Origin: Ectopseudomonas oleovorans
GTDB taxonomy: Bacteria > Pseudomonadota > Gammaproteobacteria > Pseudomonadales > Pseudomonadaceae
Direction: 5' to 3'
Assembly (NCBI RefSeq): GCF_003052605.1
Contig: NZ_QASO01000124.1
Coordinates: forward strand, 1-64,000
DNA length: 64,000 bases
Within the stretch, counting starts at the first letter, position 1; each line of letters starts with the position of its first letter. A model generated the notes under the pieces. The model saw only the letters and a list, made by a program, of their open reading frames with translations, was not told where the DNA came from and made no database searches. A program made the translations under genes and the position numbers. Positions 23,544-31,851 of this stretch are shown here, in pieces.

Positions 23544-25298
23544 ATGACCGTCACCGAGCAGTTGAGCGCACTGGGCAATATCCTCGCTCACGGCGACCTC
23601 AGCAGCATGTTTCAGCCTATCGTCTCGCTGTCCGAACAGCGCATTCTCGGCTACGAGGCCCTGACCCGCGGTCCCTCCAACAGTCCGCTGCATTCGCCAT
23701 TGACGCTGTTCGCCGTGGCCCGCCATGCAGGTCGACTGAGCGAGCTGGAAATGGCCTGCCGCAAAAGCGCCTGCAAAGGCTTCAGTGATCTGGGCCTGGA
23801 AGGCAAGCTGTTTCTCAACGTCTCGCCGGAGTCGCTGCTCGACCCCAGCCACCAGCCCGGACGCACCCTGAAGCTGCTGCAAACCTTCGGCATCCCGCCC
23901 AGCCAGGTGGTGATCGAGCTCACCGAACAATCGCCCACCGAAGACTTCGCCCTGCTCGACAACGCGCTGCACCACTATCGCGCCATGGGCTTTTCCATCG
24001 CCCTGGATGATCTGGGTGCCGGCTACTCCAGCCTGCGCCTATGGTCGGAGCTGCGCCCGGATTACGTGAAGATCGACCGTCATTTCATCGACGGTATCCA
24101 CCTGGACGCGGTGAAGCGGGAGTTCGTCGGCTCCATCCTGAAAATGGCCGAAGCGTCACGCGCGCAAGTAATAGCCGAAGGTATCGAACTGCCCGAGGAG
24201 CTGGCCGTGCTGACCGAAATGGGCGTCGACCTGGTGCAGGGCTACCTCCTCAGCAGACCGCAGGAGAAGCCCCCGCGCGAGGCACGCCAGTTGCTGCCCC
24301 AGATGCAGAGCAACCAGGCCAGTCTCAGCGAAGACAGCCATGACCTCAGTGCCTTGCTCAACGACCAACTCGCGGTCGATCAGCACACGGCCATCGCTGA
24401 AGTGCTGGATGTATTTCGCGCCCAGGCCAACCTCAACTCCCTGGCCGTACTGAACACGCAGCGCCAACCGGTCGGTATCGTCCACCGTCACTCGCTGTCC
24501 GAAGCGCTGCTCAAGCCCTTCGCCACCGATCTGTTCGCGCGCAAACCCATCAGTCGCCTGATGAGCCAGGACTTTCTCGCCGTGGAACTGACGCAGTCCC
24601 TGCAGAAGGTCAGTCGCCTGCTCACCAGCCGCGCGCGCCAGCGCATCGAGGAAGACTTCATCATCATCCAGAACGGCCGCTACCTGGGCCTGGGCCGGGT
24701 CATCGACGTGCTCAAGCTGATCACCGAACAGAAGCTGCAGCAGGCCCGACACGCCAATCCGCTTACGCTACTGCCGGGTAACGTACCTATCCAGCAGTGC
24801 CTTGGCCGCCTGCTGCAGCAGCAACGCGAAGCTGCGGTGTGCTACGTGGATCTCGACAGCTTCAAACCCTTCAACGACCTCTACGGCTATGCCAAGGGCG
24901 ACGAGGTGCTGCTGTGCCTGGCGCAATGCCTGAACGACCGGGTCGATCCGGCCCGCGACTTCGTCGGGCATATCGGCGGTGACGACTTCATGCTGGTGCT
25001 CGGCTCACCAGACTGGCGCGAAAAGCTCGGCAAACTGATCGAGGATTTCCAGAATCAGTGCCGACGCTTTTACCGCGATGAGCATCTTCAGGCCGGCTGC
25101 TTCATTGCCCACAACCGCCACGGCCAGCGCCAGGAATATGCGCTGTTGTCACTGTCGATCGGCGTGGTGCATGTGAAAGCTGAAGATTGCGCGCAGCTCG
25201 ATGCCTCACGCCTGGCCGAAATGGCTTCCGAAGCCAAGCGTCAGGCCAAGGCCGTGCCCGGTTACAGCCTACATATCCTCGCAGGCTCAGCGGCCTGA
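23544..25298 (+). CDS. EAL - CBS - GGDEF protein (cyclic-di-GMP turnover or sensing)
   Basis: 584 residues, cytoplasmic. The EAL domain (about 1-240) has E38-A-L, LNVSPE, IELTEQ, LDDLGAGYSSL, VKIDRHF and the AEGIE glutamate, so it looks catalytically complete as a c-di-GMP phosphodiesterase. A CBS-pair-like region (about 270-395) may bind adenine nucleotides. The C-terminal GGDEF domain (about 400-570) has GGDDF at 478-482 in place of GGDEF, so cyclase activity is uncertain. EAL-first order is unusual. The 3' end overlaps the convergent Sel1 gene by 12 bp. Confidence 0.9.
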   Translation: MTVTEQLSALGNILAHGDLSSMFQPIVSLSEQRILGYEALTRGPSNSPLHSPLTLFAVARHAGRLSELEMACRKSACKGFSDLGLEGKLFLNVSPESLLDPSHQPGRTLKLLQTFGIPPSQVVIELTEQSPTEDFALLDNALHHYRAMGFSIALDDLGAGYSSLRLWSELRPDYVKIDRHFIDGIHLDAVKREFVGSILKMAEASRAQVIAEGIELPEELAVLTEMGVDLVQGYLLSRPQEKPPREARQLLPQMQSNQASLSEDSHDLSALLNDQLAVDQHTAIAEVLDVFRAQANLNSLAVLNTQRQPVGIVHRHSLSEALLKPFATDLFARKPISRLMSQDFLAVELTQSLQKVSRLLTSRARQRIEEDFIIIQNGRYLGLGRVIDVLKLITEQKLQQARHANPLTLLPGNVPIQQCLGRLLQQQREAAVCYVDLDSFKPFNDLYGYAKGDEVLLCLAQCLNDRVDPARDFVGHIGGDDFMLVLGSPDWREKLGKLIEDFQNQCRRFYRDEHLQAGCFIAHNRHGQRQEYALLSLSIGVVHVKAEDCAQLDASRLAEMASEAKRQAKAVPGYSLHILAGSAA

Positions 25299-25760
25299 AT
25301 CGGCCATGCCGGCATAGCGTTCGGCAGCCTGCGCATCAGCCTCCAGGCCGGGCGCGCCCTCACGATATAGCTGGCTGAGGCGACGAGCGGCCAGCGGATG
25401 GCCAGCCGCCAGCGCCATCTCCCACCAACGCACGGCCTGCATGGCATCCGCCGCCTGACGAGTATCAGCCTGCAGCGCCTGCACACCCAACTGATAAGCA
25501 GCCTTGCCGTCGCCGCCATTGGCCGCCAGGCGCAACAGCCTCAGCCCCTCCTCACGCGCGCCAAGCCCCTGGCCGCGAAACAGCAGAATATGGCCATAGA
25601 AACTCTGCGCCGGCACATCCCCCAGGTTGGCCATACGTCCGTACTGCCCCTGCATCCACTGCCACAGACGCGGCTGACGCAATGCCGCAGGCCAGTGGAA
25701 AAGACGCCGTGCCAGCCAGTAGCCAAGACGTGCGCGCAACATCCAGAGCCACCTAGACAT
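25287..25760 (-). CDS. small Sel1/TPR-repeat protein
   Basis: 157 residues starting MSRWLWMLRARLGYWLARRLFHWP, an N-terminal amphipathic, possibly membrane-associated stretch, followed by Sel1-like helical repeats (GDVPAQSFYGHILLFRGQGLG; GGDGKAAYQLGVQALQ; AAGHPLAARRLSQLYREG). It is likely a protein-interaction scaffold. The start overlaps the stop of the gene before it by 8 bp, so it is probably coupled to the XRE-unknown pair. Confidence 0.75.
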   Translation of the reverse strand: MSRWLWMLRARLGYWLARRLFHWPAALRQPRLWQWMQGQYGRMANLGDVPAQSFYGHILLFRGQGLGAREEGLRLLRLAANGGDGKAAYQLGVQALQADTRQAADAMQAVRWWEMALAAGHPLAARRLSQLYREGAPGLEADAQAAERYAGMADSGR

Positions 25761-26118
25761 CGGCGGGATAGTCGAACTCGAACACGCGAGCGACCTCCGA
25801 GGCATGCCAGGATGCCGCTGCCACGCCATCGCAAGCCCCGCTAAAGCGCCCGAGATGGGTCACGCAGTCGAAGAATCCCGTACGCGGCAGGCGACTGGCG
25901 CCCTGGCTGATGACCAGTGCGCTGCGCAGCGGACGCTCGGCACGCGCATCTAGTGCGGCCAAATGCTCCAGAGCAGCGGTGAGGGTTTGCATGGCTGGTG
26001 TTGGCAGGTCGAGCCGCTCGATCAACGCCCGGTAGGTGAGCAGGTGGCGCTGACGGCGCGCGTCGTCCAGCTCGGTCAACAAGGCCTGCCAATGTTGGCG
26101 GCTGATACGCACGCTCAA
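25753..26118 (-). CDS. conserved hypothetical protein in an XRE-linked operon
   Basis: 121 residues starting at TTG, with GGAGGG 7 bp upstream; the TTG overlaps the TGA of the XRE gene (TTGA). The N-terminal half is helical (RQHWQALLTELDDARRQRHLLTYRALIERLDLP), and the C-terminal half contains SALVISQGASRLPRTGFFDCVTHLGRF. I do not recognise a catalytic motif. Tight coupling to an antitoxin-like regulator upstream makes a toxin or effector role conceivable but unproven. Confidence 0.6.
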   Translation of the reverse strand: MSVRISRQHWQALLTELDDARRQRHLLTYRALIERLDLPTPAMQTLTAALEHLAALDARAERPLRSALVISQGASRLPRTGFFDCVTHLGRFSGACDGVAAASWHASEVARVFEFDYPADV

Positions 26119-26441
26119 GACCAGCCCTCCAACCCCAGTTGCCACGCCAGCGAACGCATGATCGCGGCATCGGGCTGGCGTTCGCCGCTCTCGATCATCG
26201 CCAGATAATGTGGGCTGATGCCGACGCTGCGCGCCAGGCTCTCTGCCGTCAGGCCCTTGGCCTCACGCAGCCTGCGCAACTGATCGAGTCCGGGCCGCTG
26301 CTGCTCTGCCACTGGCTCAGCAGCGCTGGCTTGCGCGACCACCGGTTCGCGCCCGGCAGCGCGCAACAGAGCCTGATAATCGGCCCAGGGCAACACCGCG
26401 TACTCTGGCTCGCCATCACGGGCAATGATTTGCACAGTCAT
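26115..26441 (-). CDS. XRE-family helix-turn-helix protein
   Basis: 108 residues. The N-terminal part (MTVQIIARDGEPEYAVLPWADYQALL) resembles the start of Phd/YefM-like antitoxins; a Gln/Ala-rich linker leads to a Cro/CI HTH (about 53-105; LRRLREAKGLTAESLARSVGISPHYLAMIESGERQP). It is probably a DNA-binding autoregulator of its operon. The ATG at 26441 is preferred over an upstream in-frame codon that adds a basic, non-conserved stretch. Confidence 0.85.
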   Translation of the reverse strand: MTVQIIARDGEPEYAVLPWADYQALLRAAGREPVVAQASAAEPVAEQQRPGLDQLRRLREAKGLTAESLARSVGISPHYLAMIESGERQPDAAIMRSLAWQLGLEGWS

Positions 26442-26638
26442 GAATCTCTCCGTTGGAAAGCAGGGCCGACGACCTCGACCCCTTCCTTGCAAACGGCCAT
26501 CTTAACAGGCGCCCGACGACTGAGGCGCAAACCTGCGACCAAGATATCAGCGCCAGGCTGGTGCTGCGTGCGCCATCCTGCCTGCTTGATAGACGATTCG
26601 CAGAAGCGCTGGCATCAGTTGCGTTGCGCTTCCACCCC

Positions 26639-27058
26639 TTACTCCACAGGCAACTGCTCGATCAGGGCCAGGCGCTCGGGGCTCTGTGCCTCGCGCCAAG
26701 CCCTGAAGGCCTCCAGCTCGCCATGCCAGGTGCGCATGACCCAGGCCAGCACAGCCAGATCGTCGATGAAGCCAAGGCCAACCAGCCAGTCGGGAATGGC
26801 ATCGAGCGGCGCGATGACATAGAGCAACGCCGCCACGATGGTCAACAACGCCTGCCGGCTGATCTGCCGGTACTCGCCCTTGAACCAGGCCAGGCTAAGG
26901 GCGCGAAGCAGTTGCAGGTCATCCCTGAATACAGCGAAGCGCTGCCCTTGAGGGGTACGCTTGTCACGCAGCGCATGCAACAGCTCCGGCAGCCGACCTT
27001 CACGCAGAAAACGAGCAGCCTGCGGCAGGTAGCGGAGCAATTTCCAGGGTGTTTTCAT
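26639..27058 (-). CDS. YkvA/DUF1232 membrane protein
   Basis: 139 residues. The DUF1232 core YVIAPLDAIPDWLVGLGFIDDLAVLAWVM (about 80-110) is clear, preceded by a hydrophobic segment. Members are small inner-membrane proteins of unknown function. The ATG at 27058 has GAGGAG upstream. It is separated by about 200 bp from the XRE gene and is probably transcribed on its own. Confidence 0.85.
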   Translation of the reverse strand: MKTPWKLLRYLPQAARFLREGRLPELLHALRDKRTPQGQRFAVFRDDLQLLRALSLAWFKGEYRQISRQALLTIVAALLYVIAPLDAIPDWLVGLGFIDDLAVLAWVMRTWHGELEAFRAWREAQSPERLALIEQLPVE

Positions 27059-27350
27059 TCGCTCTCCTCGGCAAGCCAGGCGTTTTCTGGGCTTGCCTCG
27101 CTTACCCACAGAACCTGTGGATAACTCTGTGCAAAGACTTTCGACAAGCCTACCAAAGCCCCGTGGCATGGGGCCTTGGGTTAGATCGGATATTTTTTAT
27201 ACAGCATATAAAATTCAATAAAATCAACAAGTTGCATATTTCGAACAAGAGGCTTGCAAGTTTTTCACGAGCTTGTTAGGACCCTTTGCATGATGTGCAT
27301 AAGCGTAACACTCAGGGCGCCTCGTAGCGGCTGAGCGCCCCCAGAAACGA
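27059..27350. other. AT-rich intergenic region with DnaA boxes
   Basis: Between YkvA and the FKBP gene there is no credible ORF. From left to right it holds an inverted GGCAAGCC...GGCTTGCC (27070-27098), a DnaA-box pair (27102-27124), a CCAAAGCCCC/GGGGCCTTGG hairpin near 27152-27178, and an AT-rich stretch (about 27187-27240) that stands out from the GC-rich surroundings. Confidence 0.6.
27102..27124. promoter_or_regulatory. inverted pair of DnaA boxes
   Basis: TTACCCACA (27102-27110, one mismatch) and TGTGGATAA (27116-27124, a perfect TTATCCACA on the minus strand) face each other with a 5-bp gap. They could bind DnaA as a regulatory or titration site. They lie 44 bp upstream of the ykvA-like start codon. 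Confidence 0.6.
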
Positions 27351-27376
27351 CAACGCCCCGTCAAGACGGGGCGTTG
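27351..27376 (-). terminator. terminator of the FKBP gene
   Basis: A perfect 12-bp stem CAACGCCCCGTC / GACGGGGCGTTG with an AA loop, followed on the minus strand by TCGTTTC. Confidence 0.75.
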
Positions 27377-27393
27377 TACACCAGTACCGAGTG

Positions 27394-28110
27394 TTACTGC
27401 TCGGTCGGCTCGGCTGCCTGATCCTTGATGCCGATCAGTTCCAGATCGAACACCAGTACCGAGTTGGCCGGAATGGCTGGGGATGGGCTCTGCTCGCCGT
27501 AAGCCAGCTCGCTGGGGATGTACAGCTTGTACTTCTCACCGACGTGCATCAGTTGCAGGCCTTCGACCCAACCCGGGATCACGCCGCTAACCGGCAGATC
27601 GATGGGGCTGCCGCGAGCGACGGAGCTGTCGAACACGCTGCCGTCGGTCAGTTTGCCTTCGTAGTGAACGGTCACTACGTCGCTTTCCTTCGGCTGGGCA
27701 CCGTCGGTTTTCTTGATCACTTCGTACTGCAGGCCAGAAGCGGTGGTGACCACGCCTTCGCGCTTACCGTTCTCTTCAAGGAATTTCTTGCCGGCTTCAG
27801 CGGCTTCCTTGTTCAGCTCAGTCATGCGCTCTTCAGCACGGTTCTGCAGGAAGGAGAAAGCCTCGATCATGTCTTCGTCCTTGATGCGCGGCTCCTTCTT
27901 CGCCAGCGCGTCCTCGATACCCTGAGCGACGGCCTTGGAATCCAGGTCATCCATGCCTTCCTCGGACAGACTACGGCCCATGTTCAGGCCAATGCCGTAG
28001 GAGGCTTTCTGCGCCGGGCTCTTGAGTTCGACTTCGCTGGTTTGCGAATCGCAACCGGCAAGCACCAGGCCCACCAGGGCAACCGCTGCCGCCAAACGAT
28101 GCTGTTTCAT
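27394..28110 (-). CDS. FKBP-type peptidyl-prolyl isomerase lipoprotein
   Basis: 238 residues. The signal peptide ends in the lipobox VLAGC (C20), so it is probably membrane-anchored on the periplasmic side. An N-terminal helical dimerisation domain (about 33-115; KASYGIGLNMGRSL) precedes the FKBP domain (about 125-228) with VTVHYEGKLTDGSVFDSS and GVIPGWVEGLQLMHVGEKYKLYIPSELAYGE. The layout is that of FkpA/Mip/FklB chaperone-isomerases. The tRNA-Val/Asp genes lie upstream on the same strand. Confidence 0.93.
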   Translation of the reverse strand: MKQHRLAAAVALVGLVLAGCDSQTSEVELKSPAQKASYGIGLNMGRSLSEEGMDDLDSKAVAQGIEDALAKKEPRIKDEDMIEAFSFLQNRAEERMTELNKEAAEAGKKFLEENGKREGVVTTASGLQYEVIKKTDGAQPKESDVVTVHYEGKLTDGSVFDSSVARGSPIDLPVSGVIPGWVEGLQLMHVGEKYKLYIPSELAYGEQSPSPAIPANSVLVFDLELIGIKDQAAEPTEQ

Positions 28111-28297
28111 GCTTGTTCCTTGTAGATGCGCCCGAAGGCCGTCGAGTGAAAGCGCGAGCTTAGCAGTACGCCGCAATCACTGGCTACGGCATAGGAGCCG
28201 AGCAATGTGCATAAGTTCAAGCGAACAAAGGATTTTTTCGAAGATTTCAGCGGATGCCGAAGAGTTGTCACAGGAGGGGATGAAGCGAGGAGAAGAA

Positions 28298-28374
28298 TGG
28301 CGCAGCGGACGGGACTCGAACCCGCGACCCCCGGCGTGACAGGCCGGTATTCTAACCGACTGAACTACCGCTGC
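28298..28374 (-). tRNA. tRNA-Asp (GTC)
   Basis: 77 nt including an encoded CCA. Acceptor GCAGCGG pairs with CCGCTGC, the anticodon stem-loop is CCGGC-CTGTCAC-GCCGG (anticodon GTC), and the T loop has GGTTCGAGTCC. It is second in a two-tRNA transcript. Confidence 0.97.
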
Positions 28375-28389
28375 GCGTAACTGCGAGAT

Positions 28390-28465
28390 TGGTGGGTGAT
28401 GACGGGATCGAACCGCCGACCCTCTGCTTGTAAGGCAGATGCTCTCCCGGCTGAGCTAATCACCC
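28390..28465 (-). tRNA. tRNA-Val (TAC)
   Basis: 76 nt including CCA. Acceptor GGGTGAT pairs with ATCACCC, the anticodon stem-loop is TCTGC-CTTACAA-GCAGA (anticodon TAC), and the T loop has GGTTCGATCC. It lies 15 bp upstream of tRNA-Asp in the same direction. Confidence 0.97.
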
Positions 28466-28485
28466 TTCACTCTCGAAGTGGGCGC

Positions 28486-28514
28486 ATTCTAGAGAGCGAT
28501 CCAGGCCTTGGCAA
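28486..28514 (-). promoter_or_regulatory. sigma-70 promoter of the tRNA-Val/tRNA-Asp operon
   Basis: On the minus strand TTGCCA (28514-28509), 17 bp, then TAGAAT (28491-28486). A GC-rich stretch (GCGCCC) follows the -10, as in stringently controlled stable-RNA promoters. The rest of the 303-bp gap to rdgC (28466-28768) holds no gene that I can support. Confidence 0.75.
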
Positions 28515-28768
28515 GCCCTCTTCGCAAAAAAATTTACCGGCGCAGCAAGAACTTAGGCGAGACCTGCGAATTTCCTCAGCGGCTTGTTGTCAGGGTTGGC
28601 CTGAGCACGCCAGCGGAGAATAATGCGCGCTCTGTGCCGGCGGAGCGATCATGATCCTGTTGATGGCCCGCCACCTTCATCCGTCGCTGCGCGCCGGCTT
28701 TCCCCAACGGGAGAGCCCAAGGATGGCGCCACCCTGCGACTTCATCATCAATGGAGAGTCACCCGCTC

Positions 28769-29689
28769 ATGTGGTTTCGTAACCTGCTGGTCTACCGCCT
28801 CACCCAGGACATTCCTTTCGACGCCGAAGCACTGGAGACCGCACTGGCCAGCAAGCCAGCACGTCCCTGCGCCAGCCAGGAGCTGACCACCTACGGTTTC
28901 ACCGCCCCCTTCGGCAAAGGCGCCGATGCTCCGCTGGTGCATGTCAGCGGCGACTTCCTGCTGATCGGCGCACGCAAGGAAGAGCGCATCCTGCCGGGTT
29001 CGGTGGTGCGCGACGCGCTGAAAGAGAAGGTCGACGAAATCGAAAACACGCAGATGCGCAAGGTCTACAAGAAAGAGCGCGACCAGATCAAAGATGAGAT
29101 CGTCCAGGCCTTCCTGCCGCGCGCCTTCATCCGCAAATCCGGCACCTTCGCCGCCATCGCGCCGAAACAGGGCCTGATCCTGGTCGACAGCGCCAGCGCC
29201 AAGAAGGCCGAAGATCTACTCTCAACCCTGCGTGAAGCCATCGGCTCGCTGCCGGTACGCCCGCTGTCGGTGAAGATCGCGCCGACCGCCACCCTCACCG
29301 ACTGGCTGAAAACGCAGAAGGCCGCCGAAGGCTTCTACGTGCTCGACGAGTGCGAGCTGCGTGACACCCATGAGGACGGCGGCGTGGTGCGCTGCAAGCG
29401 CCAGGACCTGACCAGCGAGGAAATCCAGTTGCACCTGTCCACCGGCAAGCAGGTCACCCAACTGTCGCTGGCCTGGCAGGACAAGCTGTCCTTCGTGCTC
29501 GACGACAAGCTGACCATCAAGCGTCTGCGCTTCGAGGACGTGCTGCAGGAGCAGGCCGAGCAGGACGGCGGCGATGACGCCCTGGCTCAGCAGGACGCCA
29601 GCTTCATCCTGATGATGATGACCCTGGTGGAATTCCTGCCGGAGCTGTTCACCGCACTGGGCGGCGAAGAGATTCCGCAAGGTATCTGA
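28769..29689 (+). CDS. rdgC: recombination-associated protein RdgC
   Basis: 306 residues, starting MWFRNLLVYRLTQDIPFD, with the family-typical GDFLLIGARKEERILPGSVVRDAL and C-terminal FILMMMTLVEFLPELFTALGGE. RdgC forms a ring-shaped dimer around DNA and restrains RecA. The chosen ATG follows GGAGAG; a start at 28751 would add six residues. REP arrays follow the gene in place of an obvious terminator. Confidence 0.96.
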   Translation: MWFRNLLVYRLTQDIPFDAEALETALASKPARPCASQELTTYGFTAPFGKGADAPLVHVSGDFLLIGARKEERILPGSVVRDALKEKVDEIENTQMRKVYKKERDQIKDEIVQAFLPRAFIRKSGTFAAIAPKQGLILVDSASAKKAEDLLSTLREAIGSLPVRPLSVKIAPTATLTDWLKTQKAAEGFYVLDECELRDTHEDGGVVRCKRQDLTSEEIQLHLSTGKQVTQLSLAWQDKLSFVLDDKLTIKRLRFEDVLQEQAEQDGGDDALAQQDASFILMMMTLVEFLPELFTALGGEEIPQGI

Positions 29690-29715
29690 AACGGTCCAAA
29701 GCAGGACGCAGGTCA

Positions 29716-29790
29716 GTAGGAGCGGCGCCCCGCCGCGAATCAGGGCGGGGCACGCTTAGTTGAAGCTTCGCCCCGAGGCGGGGCTCCTAC
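29716..29790. repeat. REP pair (GTAGGAGCGGC type), inverted
   Basis: GTAGGAGCGGCGCCCCGCCGCG on the left is matched by the inverted CGGGGCTCCTAC end on the right, with a nested GGGGC hairpin. It lies between rdgC and edd. Confidence 0.72.
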
Positions 29791-29826
29791 GAAGAGCGGC
29801 TTTGCAGGCCTTGCGCAGCCTGGCGA

Positions 29827-29886
29827 GTAGCCCGGATGCAATCCGGGGCCATTGCACCAGCGATTCCCGGACTTCATCCGGGCTAC
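29827..29886. repeat. REP pair (GTAGCCCGGATGCAA type), inverted
   Basis: GTAGCCCGGATGCAATCCGG and the inverted TTCATCCGGGCTAC bound a 60-bp unit immediately downstream of the edd stop. Confidence 0.75.
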
Positions 29887-29897
29887 TGGCGCCTGCT

Positions 29898-31721
29898 TCA
29901 GACCAGCGACTCGAGGCTCTCGGTAAAGGCACTGGCGCCCTGCTCCGCCGTGCTGAAGTTGTGGCGCATGAAGGCGAACAACTCGCGCCCGCAGCCACTG
30001 GCCGGAGCAGGCCGCGCCGCCGGCTGGCGCGAGGCGAACTCGGCCTCGTCGATCTGCAGCAGCAATTCTCCTGTCGTACCATCGAGGCGTATCAGATCGC
30101 CGTCACGCACCCGCGCCAGCGGCCCGCCATCGAAAGCCTCCGGGCATACATGAATGGCTGCCGGGATCTTGCCTGAGGCGCCTGACATGCGCCCATCGGT
30201 GACCAGCGCCACCTTGAAACCACGATCCTGCAGCACGCCCAGGTATGGCGTCATCTTGTGTAGCTCCGGCATACCGTTGCTGCGCGGCCCCTGAAAACGC
30301 ACCACGGCGACAAAATCGCGCTCCAGCTTGCCGGCCTTGAAGGCTTCGACCAACTCCAGCTGATCCTCGAATACCAGAGCTGGCGCCTCCACCACCTGAT
30401 GCTCGGGCGCCACCGCGGACACCTTCATCACCCCACGACCAAGGTTGCCCTGCATCAGGCGCAGGCCGCCTTCTGCCGAGAACGGCCGCGCCACGGGACG
30501 CAGCACGCTCTCCTCCAGGCTCTCGGTCGGCCCGTCACGCCAGACCAGCTTGCCGTCCTCGAGGAAGGGTTCACAGGTGTAGCGCGACAGGCCGCGGCCG
30601 GCCACGGTGTTGACCTCTTCATGTAGCAACCCGGCTTCGAGCAATTCGCGAATCAAGAAAGCCATGCCGCCTGCGGCCTGGAAGTGATTGATGTCGGCCT
30701 TGCCATTGGGATAGACGTGCGCGAGGGTCGGCACCACTTCGGACAGGTCGGCCATGTCCTGCCAGGTCAGCAGGATGCCGGCGGCGCGGGCGATGGCCGG
30801 CATATGCAGGGTATGGTTGGTGGAGCCGCCGGTGGCGTGCAGGGCAACGATGGAGTTGACCAGGCAGCGCTCGTCGACAATCTCGCCGATGGGCATGAAA
30901 CTCCCGCTCTGCTTGGTCAGGCGCGTGACCTGCTGCGCAGCTTCACGGGTCAGCGCATCACGCAGCGGCGTGCCCGGATTGATGAAGGAAGCGCCTGGCA
31001 GGTGCAGGCCCATCACCTCCATCAGTAGCTGGTTGGTATTGGCGGTGCCATAGAAGGTGCAGGTACCTGGCCCGTGGTAAGCGGCCATTTCCGCCGCCAG
31101 CAGCTCGTCGCGGGTCGCCTTGCCCTCGGCGTAACGCTGACGCACGTCGGCCTTCTCCTTGTTGGACAGCCCCGAGGTCATCGGCCCTGCCGGCACGAAC
31201 AGGGATGGCAGGTGACCGAAACGCAGCGCGCCCATCATCAGCCCTGGCACGATCTTGTCGCACACGCCCAGATACAGCGCCGCATCGAACATGTTGTGCG
31301 ACAGCGCCACGGCGGTGGACATGGCGATCACCTCGCGACTGGCGATCCCAATCTCCATGCCCGGCTCACCCTGGGTCACACCATCGCACATGGCCGGCAC
31401 ACCACCGGCGAACTGCCCCACCGAACCCCGCTCACGCAGCGCCTGCTTAATCTGCTCGGGAAAGGTCTCGTAAGGCTGATGGGCCGACAACATGTCGTTA
31501 TAGGCAGACACGATGGCCACGTTGGCCGCCTCCATCAGGCGCAGGGTCTGCTTGTCATGACCGCTGCAACCGGCGACGCCGTGAGCGAAGTTGGCGCACT
31601 GCAGCTTGCCCCGCTGCGGGCCTTCGCTGGCGGCGGCACGGATCATCTCCAGGTAGCGCTGGCGCGTGGCGCGGCTGCGCTGGACAAGACGTTCGGTCAC
31701 TTCAACAACGCGGGGATGCAT
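29898..31721 (-). CDS. edd: phosphogluconate dehydratase
   Basis: 607 residues, the length expected of Edd. It converts 6-phosphogluconate to KDPG in the Entner-Doudoroff route. Typical stretches are NVAIVSAYNDMLSAHQPY, GGVPAMCDGVTQGEPGME, GVCDKIVPGL and VTDGRMSGASGKIPAAIH; conserved Cys residues in the CDG, GVCDK and GTCTFYGTANTNQ regions should hold the [4Fe-4S] cluster. It is divergent from gap, with two HexR-like palindromes in the shared control region. Confidence 0.97.
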   Translation of the reverse strand: MHPRVVEVTERLVQRSRATRQRYLEMIRAAASEGPQRGKLQCANFAHGVAGCSGHDKQTLRLMEAANVAIVSAYNDMLSAHQPYETFPEQIKQALRERGSVGQFAGGVPAMCDGVTQGEPGMEIGIASREVIAMSTAVALSHNMFDAALYLGVCDKIVPGLMMGALRFGHLPSLFVPAGPMTSGLSNKEKADVRQRYAEGKATRDELLAAEMAAYHGPGTCTFYGTANTNQLLMEVMGLHLPGASFINPGTPLRDALTREAAQQVTRLTKQSGSFMPIGEIVDERCLVNSIVALHATGGSTNHTLHMPAIARAAGILLTWQDMADLSEVVPTLAHVYPNGKADINHFQAAGGMAFLIRELLEAGLLHEEVNTVAGRGLSRYTCEPFLEDGKLVWRDGPTESLEESVLRPVARPFSAEGGLRLMQGNLGRGVMKVSAVAPEHQVVEAPALVFEDQLELVEAFKAGKLERDFVAVVRFQGPRSNGMPELHKMTPYLGVLQDRGFKVALVTDGRMSGASGKIPAAIHVCPEAFDGGPLARVRDGDLIRLDGTTGELLLQIDEAEFASRQPAARPAPASGCGRELFAFMRHNFSTAEQGASAFTESLESLV

Positions 31722-31753
31722 GGGGAATCTCCAGGCTAGCGACTAGCGCTTAT

Positions 31754-31765
31754 TTGTATTTACAA
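31754..31765. promoter_or_regulatory. HexR-like operator, edd side
   Basis: TTGTATTTACAA, one pair short of a perfect palindrome, 33 bp from the edd start codon. HexR, the KDPG-responsive RpiR-family repressor of Pseudomonas, controls zwf-edd-gap genes through TTGT...ACAA sites. Confidence 0.75.
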
Positions 31766-31788
31766 CAAAATACTGCCACTAAACGGGC

Positions 31789-31816
31789 TTGATTTCTAGA
31801 GAAACTGGAATAATCT
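31789..31816 (+). promoter_or_regulatory. promoter of gap-mgsA
   Basis: TTGATT (31789-31794), 16 bp, TAATCT (31811-31816). The -10 abuts the second HexR-like palindrome, so repressor binding would block initiation. Confidence 0.6.
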
Positions 31817-31827
31817 TGTAATTACAA
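31816..31827. promoter_or_regulatory. HexR-like operator, gap side
   Basis: TTGTAATTACAA is a perfect 12-bp palindrome followed by CAACAAG, 24 bp upstream of the gap start. Confidence 0.8.
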
Positions 31828-31851
31828 CAACAAGTTGACGAGACCCTCACC

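Noticed and set aside
27102..27240. Chromosomal replication origin
   Set aside because: Only two DnaA boxes are present and no dnaA, dnaN, gidA or parAB gene is nearby; a regulatory or titration site is the most that can be claimed.
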